Assembly: GCF_000374345.1 (NCBI RefSeq)
Contig: NZ_KB894007.1
Coordinates: forward strand, 1 to 39,378
Source: Heyndrickxia acidiproducens DSM 23148
GTDB lineage: Bacteria > Bacillota > Bacilli > Bacillales > Bacillaceae_C
Direction: 5' to 3'
DNA: 39,378 bases
Part shown: positions 34,518 through 39,378 of the stretch, piece by piece
How the letters are laid out: each line of letters begins with the position of its first letter
How positions within the stretch are numbered: the stretch's first letter is position 1
Made by a program: the position numbers and the translations under genes
Notes under the pieces: generated by a model
The model's input: only the letters and a program-made list of their open reading frames with translations
The model's database searches: none
Told to the model about the DNA's origin: nothing

Positions 34518-34760
34518 TTGCTGCTCGTGAGCTGAGCCGTTTGTCTAGTTAGGTGCTTCAATTAGACTTTTGCCGCTCGTGAGCAGGGCCGTTTGTCTAG
34601 TTAGATGCTCCAACTAGACATTTACTGCTGGTGAGCTGGGCCGTTTGTCTAGTTAGATGCTCTAATTAGACATTTGCTGCCCGTGAACCCTGCTGTTTGT
34701 CTAGTTAGAAGCCCCAACTAGACTTTTGCTGCCCGCGAGCTCTGCTGTTTGTCTAATTAC
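34518..34760. repeat. 52-bp tandem hairpin repeat array between purB and purC
   Basis: Units begin at 34518, 34570, 34622, 34674 and 34726, an exact 52-bp period; the last is truncated near the purB stop. Each full unit has GTCTAGTT pairing with AACTAGAC or AATTAGAC (8-bp stem, 9-nt loop; C/T change keeps a G-U pair) plus a second palindrome GCTCGTGAGC that is degraded in units 3 to 5. The array lies inside the pur operon and would be transcribed. A partial remnant (GTTAGACATT) lies at 34510-34519. No gene is present. Confidence 0.92.
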
Positions 34761-34766
34761 CGGGCT

Positions 34767-36062
34767 TTAGTGCAATCCCAGGCGGTCAAAAATCATGTCG
34801 ACATGTTTCAGGTGGTAATGGTAGTCAAAGCAGTCATCCAATTCCGCTTCGGTCAATTTGTTTTGGATCACCGGGTCTTTTTTTAATAATTCCTTAAACG
34901 GTACCTGGGTTTCCCATGATTCCATCGCTTTTGGCTGCACGGTATCATATGCTGCTTCACGGGCCATGCCTTTATCGATCAAAGCGAGCAGCACCCGCTG
35001 TGAGTAAATCAAGCCATGCGTTTTCTCCATATTGCGTTTCATGTTTTCCGGAAAGACCGTTAAATTTTTGACGATATTGCCAAAGCGGTTCAGCATATAA
35101 TTAATGGCGATCGTCGCATCCGGCAAGATAATCCTTTCAGCGGAAGAGTGGGAAATATCGCGTTCATGCCAGAGGGCGACATTTTCATAGGCCGTTACCA
35201 TGTAGCCGCGCATTACCCTTGCCATTCCCGTCATATTTTCCGAGCCGATCGGGTTGCGTTTATGCGGCATAGCGGATGAACCTTTTTGGCCTTTGCTGAA
35301 ATGTTCTTCGACTTCGCGGATTTCGCTTTTTTGCAGGCCTCTGATTTCAACCGCAAATTTTTCAATTGATGTTGCGATCAAGGATAAGGTCGCCATATAG
35401 TAAGCGTGGCGGTCGCGCTGCAATGTTTGCGTGGAAAGCGGCGCCGGTTTCAAGCCCAGTTTTCCACATACATATTTTTCAACAAACGGGTCGATATTGG
35501 CGTACGTGCCGACTGCTCCGGAAATTTTACCGTATTCAATGCCGCAAGCCGCCTGCTTAAAGCGCTCCAGGTTCCGTTTCATTTCTTCATACCAAAGGGC
35601 GAGTTTCAGGCCGAATGTCGTTGGTTCGGCATGGACGCCGTGGGTTCTTCCCATCATCACGGTATATTTATGTTCCAGCGCTTTATTTTTTAAAATTTCG
35701 ATAAAGTTTTCGAGGTCTTTTTCAATAATCGCGTTGGCCTGTTTGAGCACATAGGAAAGTGCCGTATCGACAACATCGGTTGACGTCAGCCCGTAATGGA
35801 TCCATTTTCTTTCTTCGCCAAGGGATTCCGAAACGGCTCTTGTAAAGGCGACAACATCGTGGCGCGTTTCCTGTTCAATTTCCAAGATTCTTTCAACATT
35901 GAAAGTGGCATGTTCACGGATCTTTTGGACATCTGCTTTTGGAATCTCACCCAGTTCGGCCCAGGCTTCACAGGCCAGAATTTCCACTTCAAGCCATGCT
36001 TTGTATTTATTTTCATCTGTCCATATTGCGCCCATTTCGGGTCTTGTGTAACGCTCAATCAT
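34767..36062 (-). CDS. purB: Adenylosuccinate lyase
   Basis: PurB acts twice in purine metabolism: SAICAR to AICAR and adenylosuccinate to AMP, releasing fumarate. The 431-residue protein has the fumarase-superfamily signature [15 protein letters not shown] (around residues 262-276). [12 protein letters not shown] and [15 protein letters not shown] carry the conserved histidines. Its start overlaps the purK end by 8 nt. Length normal. The stop is followed by the hairpin array. Confidence 0.98.
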   Translation of the reverse strand: MIERYTRPEMGAIWTDENKYKAWLEVEILACEAWAELGEIPKADVQKIREHATFNVERILEIEQETRHDVVAFTRAVSESLGEERKWIHYGLTSTDVVDTALSYVLKQANAIIEKDLENFIEILKNKALEHKYTVMMGRTHGVHAEPTTFGLKLALWYEEMKRNLERFKQAACGIEYGKISGAVGTYANIDPFVEKYVCGKLGLKPAPLSTQTLQRDRHAYYMATLSLIATSIEKFAVEIRGLQKSEIREVEEHFSKGQKGSSAMPHKRNPIGSENMTGMARVMRGYMVTAYENVALWHERDISHSSAERIILPDATIAINYMLNRFGNIVKNLTVFPENMKRNMEKTHGLIYSQRVLLALIDKGMAREAAYDTVQPKAMESWETQVPFKELLKKDPVIQNKLTEAELDDCFDYHYHLKHVDMIFDRLGLH

Positions 36063-37233
36063 TCATTGCTGCCTCCGATCGTTTTTGCACATCCTGCCAT
36101 ACACCGCTTTTTTCAAGGGACAGCAAGGTTTCTTCAATTGTCTCTGTAAGAACTGTAATATGGCCCATTTTCCGCTGATGTTTTGCCTCTTTTTTGCCAT
36201 AAATGTGGACGGACCATTGTGGCTGTAACGGGATTTGTTCAATGGCTTTTGCGACATGTTGGCCGAGCAGATTCACCATGACCGCCGGCTTCAGGAGCTC
36301 AACTTTGCGCAAAGGCCAGTTACAGATCGCGCGGATATGCTGGCCGAACTGTGAAATCGAGCATGCTTCAATCGAGTAATGCCCGGAATTATGCGGGCGA
36401 GGCGCCAGTTCATTTACATAAATCGTGCCGTCCGCCTCCAAAAACATTTCTACTGCGAGCGTTCCGACAAGGCCAATTGACTCCGCCACCTGGAGGGCGA
36501 CTGCCTGTGCCTCTTCCTTCACGCTGTCTTCGATTCTTGCCGGCGCGATGGTTTGATGCAAAATATGGTCATGATGGATGTTCTCGACAACCGGGAAAAG
36601 GCTTGTTTCCCCTGCTGTATTTCTAGCGATGATGACAGAAAGCTCTTTTGTAAAATCAATCATTTTTTCAAGGACACATGGCCCATGCCCAAGGAGTGCC
36701 TTCGTTTCCGACAGGCTGCTTTCCTTCGTTAGCGTGACCTGCCCTTTTCCATCATAACCGCCACGCGCCGTTTTTAAAATACATGGATAGCCAATTTTCG
36801 CCACTGCCGTATTTAATTCGGCCTCATTTGTTACGACTTGGTATGGCGCAACCCGGACACCGGCTTTCATAATCGCTTCTTTTTCATAAATGCGGTTCTG
36901 CGTGATCCGGATCAGTTCGGCTCCCTGCGGTACATAGGCAAAGCCGGCCGTTTTTTTCAAAGATTCATAGTCAATATTTTCGAATTCATAGGTGATTACA
37001 CTGCAGCGTTTCGCTAACATCCTTAATGCTTTTTCATCATTATATTCTGCAACAATCTGTGCATCCGCTGCCTGTACGCACGGAGAATCCGGCGTTGGAT
37101 CGAGCACGATAATCCGAAAGCCTGCTTCTTTTGCGGCGAGTGCCATCATTCTCCCCAGCTGGCCACCGCCGATAATACCAATTGTGCTCCCTGGTTTAAT
37201 GAGTTTTCTATTCAAGTTGATCACTGCTTTCAT
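36055..37233 (-). CDS. purK: N5-carboxyaminoimidazole ribonucleotide synthase
   Basis: PurK is an ATP-grasp enzyme turning AIR, bicarbonate and ATP into N5-CAIR, which PurE then rearranges. The N-terminal [17 protein letters not shown] loop, the [15 protein letters not shown]-binding segment and [13 protein letters not shown] are visible. The start is uncertain: the ATG at 37233 has little ribosome-binding sequence and overlaps the purE end by 26 nt. GTG at 37224 or TTG at 37215 (preceded by AGTGATC, matching the SD 3' portion) are alternatives nearer the family length. 392 residues at most. Confidence 0.95.
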   Translation of the reverse strand: MKAVINLNRKLIKPGSTIGIIGGGQLGRMMALAAKEAGFRIIVLDPTPDSPCVQAADAQIVAEYNDEKALRMLAKRCSVITYEFENIDYESLKKTAGFAYVPQGAELIRITQNRIYEKEAIMKAGVRVAPYQVVTNEAELNTAVAKIGYPCILKTARGGYDGKGQVTLTKESSLSETKALLGHGPCVLEKMIDFTKELSVIIARNTAGETSLFPVVENIHHDHILHQTIAPARIEDSVKEEAQAVALQVAESIGLVGTLAVEMFLEADGTIYVNELAPRPHNSGHYSIEACSISQFGQHIRAICNWPLRKVELLKPAVMVNLLGQHVAKAIEQIPLQPQWSVHIYGKKEAKHQRKMGHITVLTETIEETLLSLEKSGVWQDVQKRSEAAMND

Positions 37234-37696
37234 ATACGATTTGGGCTAGTTTCTCCCGCCTTTTCTCGAGGTGTCCGGCTATTTGCCGGTTGGACGTGGA
37301 TAAAATTTGTGCAGCGAGAAGGCCTGCATTGACAGCACCGGATTTTCCAATTGCGACCGTTGCAACTGGGACCCCGCCGGGCATTTGCACGATAGACAAT
37401 AAAGAATCGAGGCCGTTTAACGCTTTTGACTGCACCGGGACACCGATGACCGGCAGCGTTGTTTTTGCTGCCACCATGCCTGGCAGATGGGCCGCGCCTC
37501 CTGCTCCGGCGATAATCACTTTGATTCCCCTGTTTCGTGCCTGCTCCGCGTACTGGAACATCATGTCCGGTGTCCGGTGTGCAGAAACGACTTTCTTTTC
37601 ATATGATATCTCGAGTTCATCCAGCACCCCGCAAGCATGTTTCATTGTTTCCCAGTCTGAAATGCTGCCCATAATGATGCCGATTTCGATTGCCAC
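37208..37696 (-). CDS. purE: N5-carboxyaminoimidazole ribonucleotide mutase
   Basis: PurE (class I mutase, 162 residues) converts N5-CAIR to CAIR. Conserved features are [14 protein letters not shown] at the start, VVSAHRTPD around residues 36-44 with the catalytic His, [15 protein letters not shown] and [22 protein letters not shown]. The start is a GTG (37694-37696) with GGAGGG about 6 nt before; no ATG lies nearby. First gene of the pur operon, about 150 nt after the leader terminator. Confidence 0.97.
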   Translation of the reverse strand: MAIEIGIIMGSISDWETMKHACGVLDELEISYEKKVVSAHRTPDMMFQYAEQARNRGIKVIIAGAGGAAHLPGMVAAKTTLPVIGVPVQSKALNGLDSLLSIVQMPGGVPVATVAIGKSGAVNAGLLAAQILSTSNRQIAGHLEKRREKLAQIVYESSDQLE

Positions 37697-37842
37697 CTGT
37701 ATCCCTCCGCTTTTCTTCGCTTTATTCCTGCTGCGGGCAAACTCCGCTGCTCAGTAATCACGATGCAGTGAAAATCCGCAGCCTGATGCTTTTGTATGTA
37801 AGAGCGTTCCCCTTGCTCTACTGATTGTAGTAAAAACGCAAT

Positions 37843-37897
37843 AAAAAACCCGGATAGAACTGCCCGCTCTTTTTTGAGAGAAAGCAGTCCATCCGGG
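37843..37897 (-). terminator. Riboswitch expression-platform terminator upstream of purE
   Basis: Arms 37849-37863 and 37884-37897 form a strong stem (one internal bulge) followed by six T residues on the minus strand. It lies 46 nt after the aptamer in transcription order and about 147 nt before purE, as expected for a purine-sensing off-switch. Confidence 0.9.
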
Positions 37898-37943
37898 ATT
37901 TAGCACAAATATACATTGAAAAAAAAGTCCCAATTTCTACTTT

Positions 37944-38013
37944 CCCTCATAGTCCGGTCATTTACGGTAACCGGGTAGAGACGTATGGGCCATATTCCCA
38001 TTATATATGAGGG
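37944..38013 (-). ncRNA. Guanine-class purine riboswitch aptamer
   Basis: The 70-nt minus-strand sequence has the purine riboswitch plan: P1 CCCTCAT with ATGAGGG, P2 with AATATGG, the conserved TCTACC junction, P3 with CCGTAAAT, and J3/1 GGACTATG. The specificity base in CTAT is C, which selects guanine or hypoxanthine over adenine. Ligand binding would permit the downstream terminator to form and lower pur expression. B. subtilis controls its pur operon with a similar element. Confidence 0.95.
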
Positions 38014-38037
38014 TTGCTATTCACCTTTGTCACCTCT

Positions 38038-38066
38038 ATCTTAACAGGGACAATCGGGGCTGTCAA
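38038..38066 (-). promoter_or_regulatory. Sigma-A promoter of the pur operon
   Basis: TTGACA (38061-38066) and TAAGAT (38038-38043) on the minus strand with a 17-nt spacer. Predicted start near 38031, about 18 nt before the aptamer. Confidence 0.85.
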
Positions 38067-38069
38067 CGA

Positions 38070-38113
38070 ATAATCGAACATTAAAATTTAACAATTGGAT
38101 AATGTTCGGGTTC
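38070..38113. promoter_or_regulatory. Convergent PurBox pair (PurR operator)
   Basis: ATAATCGAACATT on the plus strand (38070-38082) matches the Bacillus PurBox AWWWCCGAACWWT with one mismatch. On the minus strand GAACCCGAACATT (38101-38113) matches with two. The two face each other with 18 nt between, just upstream of the pur -35, the layout of PurR sites in B. subtilis. PurR would repress, and PRPP relieve. No purR gene is in the window. Confidence 0.75.
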
Positions 38114-38118
38114 TCACC

Positions 38119-38307
38119 TTACTTTCTTCCTTCAAATACGATTTTCCGCGAAACCGGTTGGACATCTTTTTCCCCATCCTTGTCGATTTCCCCGAAAATC
38201 GGCTTCTCGATTCTTCTCACCGGCTCATATCCTTCTTTTTTCATCCTGGCCAGGCAATCTGAAATTGACTCATTTTCCAATACTTCAAATTGTTTCTTTT
38301 TGCTCAT
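38119..38307 (-). CDS. yebG: NETI motif-containing protein YebG
   Basis: A 62-residue basic protein matching Yeb[44 protein letters not shown] being the NETI-type motif. Function unknown. It overlaps yebE by 4 nt (ATGA), so the pair is translationally coupled. Its stop is just 6 nt from the upstream PurBox, so a read-through transcript could reach pur unless the leader terminator stops it. Confidence 0.9.
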   Translation of the reverse strand: MSKKKQFEVLENESISDCLARMKKEGYEPVRRIEKPIFGEIDKDGEKDVQPVSRKIVFEGRK

Positions 38308-38846
38308 TGGTGCAGTTTTCCTCTCTTTACCGCTTTTACCCAGAATCCGCCGTAAATGGTTTTCGGTTCATAGGCAATAATAAAAGCCTTCGGGTCAAGG
38401 GTTTTAATCTGTTGGTATAATTTTAACTCATATTTGCGCGGGGTCAAAACCTGCAACGCTGTTCTGTCGCCCTCGCGTCCATGGGCATCCCAGGTTGTCA
38501 CCCCGTATCCCTCGTCCCGCAAGCTCTTCGCTAAATTTAATTCACCGGTAGTCGTGATTACATTCACCGTAATATAGCCGAGTGCCAGTTTTTCTTCGAT
38601 CTTCATCCCGGCCATAACGCCGATCCCGTAGCCTACCGCATAGGCAATAATATTTTGGATCTGGTTAAGATTGTCCAGTACAAGCCCGAGGCCGATAATA
38701 TAAATGACCACTTCGATCATGCTCACAAATGCGGCGATATACCGGTACCCTTTCAATGTTAAAATCATCCTTGTCGTCGAAAAGGATACATAGATAATAT
38801 TAACAACCAGAATAATCAGCACCATCACAACACTATTATGTAACAT
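38304..38846 (-). CDS. yebE: DUF2179 membrane protein YebE (UPF0316)
   Basis: A 180-residue protein of the UPF0316 family. Three hydrophobic segments are seen in the N-terminal half (about residues 5-23, 36-58 and 62-82), then a cytoplasmic C-terminal DUF2179 domain (about 105-165) with [19 protein letters not shown]. Function unknown; DUF2179 resembles small ligand-sensing domains. GGAGTGGAG lies before the ATG. It is the first gene of yebE-yebG, next to the rRNA operon end. Confidence 0.9.
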   Translation of the reverse strand: MLHNSVVMVLIILVVNIIYVSFSTTRMILTLKGYRYIAAFVSMIEVVIYIIGLGLVLDNLNQIQNIIAYAVGYGIGVMAGMKIEEKLALGYITVNVITTTGELNLAKSLRDEGYGVTTWDAHGREGDRTALQVLTPRKYELKLYQQIKTLDPKAFIIAYEPKTIYGGFWVKAVKRGKLHQ

Positions 38847-39031
38847 TTACGCTCCACTCCCAATACAGCTGAATTCATATCTTCATTCTACTTTAGCACA
38901 TTCAGCCGCACATGAAACAGTTTTTATCTCTGCCATCTTTTACCCATGGCAGGAAGCGGAGCCAGATTAATATCCTGTACAACTGATTTCTTGTGGCAGC
39001 CTGTCCGTTCGTTGAAAAACATTTTCATGCT
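38847..39031. other. Spacer between the 5S terminator and yebE
   Basis: About 185 bp holding the yebE promoter region. TAGAAT is seen on the minus strand at about 38886-38891 without a good -35. No gene seen. Confidence 0.4.
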
Positions 39032-39064
39032 AAAAAACCAGCTAAATTACTTAGCTGGTTTTTT
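39032..39064. terminator. Terminator after 5S rRNA
   Basis: Perfect stem of 14 bp (39032-39045 with 39051-39064) and 5-nt loop, with T-runs on both strands. It lies 5 nt past the 5S 3' end on the minus strand and ends the rrn operon. Confidence 0.92.
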
Positions 39065-39069
39065 ATCTT

Positions 39070-39185
<116 letters not shown>

Positions 39186-39378
39186 CCGTATTGAGTTATA
39201 AAGGATGTATTCCTTCAAAACTGGATAGGAGAAAAACAAGAAAACCAAGAATTGCACTTCTAAACTGTCCAGCTCCAGCGCCTATCGGCTAGCGTATTTC
39301 TCCGTCTTCTCCCTCCGATAAGTCAACATCAGCTCGTAAAAACCACTCGCTGTGTTTCCTTTATCTCAGTCGAAGCCT
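39186..39378. other. Spacer upstream of 5S (probable 23S-5S spacer)
   Basis: On the minus strand the sequence just before 5S reads TATCCAGTTTTGAAGGAA, as in many Bacillus rrn spacers. The rest is a dispersed repeat (39265-39378). No tRNA or 23S 3' end is visible. Confidence 0.6.
39265..39378. repeat. Dispersed repeat, copy next to 5S
   Basis: Aligns along its length with 25604-25709 between purH and purD: TGTCCAGCT, CCTATCGGCTAGCG, CCCTCCGATAAGTCAACATC and TGTTTCCTTTATCTCAGTC are shared, with small gaps. It continues past the window edge. Confidence 0.85.

Noticed and set aside
34429..34518. N-terminal 30-residue extension of PurC
   Set aside because: It has no PurC homology, overlaps the repeat array and bypasses the GGGAGG site ahead of the ATG at 34428.
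34518..34760. CRISPR array or structured RNA gene in the pur operon
   Set aside because: All parts of the unit repeat, there is no leader, and no cas genes lie nearby. It is treated as a tandem hairpin repeat.
39186..39378. tRNA genes near the 5S rRNA
   Set aside because: No cloverleaf or TTCGANNC-type arm was found in the spacer or after the 5S terminator.

Overview
The window looks like the chromosome of an endospore-forming Bacillaceae species of moderate GC content. The gene order is that of the classical Bacillus yebE-yebG-pur-yer-pcrBA-ligA-gat-dgkB region, and nearly every protein resembles its Bacillus counterpart in length and motifs. Species cannot be fixed from sequence alone. An aceB-aceA glyoxylate shunt, absent from B. 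subtilis, argues against that species itself. Most genes lie on the minus strand, so the biological order runs from high to low coordinates.

Right end (39378 to 38119): a spacer carrying a dispersed repeat, a 5S rRNA (end of an rrn operon) with its terminator, then the overlapping yebE and yebG. Next is the complete 12-gene purine operon purE-K-B-C-S-Q-L-F-M-N-H-D (38113 to 24241), which turns PRPP into IMP. Its leader has a paired PurR box, a sigma-A promoter, a guanine-class riboswitch aptamer and an intrinsic terminator, so both initiation and elongation are probably purine-controlled. Two intra-operon gaps are expanded by repeats: a 52-bp hairpin tandem array between purB and purC, and copies of a dispersed repeat between purH and purD.

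Middle (24240 to 13833): a small DUF2892 membrane protein gene (plus strand) divergent from yerA (adenine deaminase-like), then yerB (DUF3048 lipoprotein), yerC (TrpR-like) and a pcrB-pcrA-ligA-camS cluster (lipid synthesis, repair helicase, NAD-dependent ligase, lipoprotein). yerB is bracketed by two direct copies of a structured element of about 106 bp.

Left half (13832 to 1): the aceB-aceA glyoxylate shunt, a glycine-betaine-type ABC transporter operon opuAA-AB-AC (plus strand) with a divergent GbsR-family regulator, the gatCAB amidotransferase operon, a predicted 27-residue ORF with its own promoter and ribosome-binding site, a KGG-repeat stress protein gene behind a SigB-like promoter, an arylamine N-acetyltransferase, diacylglycerol kinase dgkB, and at the edge a second 51/52-bp hairpin tandem array.

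No prophage, CRISPR, toxin system or transposase is visible. The protein-coding content is largely housekeeping. What is not explained lies in the noncoding repeats: two unrelated-sequence tandem arrays with the same period and two-hairpin layout, the paired elements around yerB, and the dispersed repeat inside the pur operon and next to 5S rRNA.
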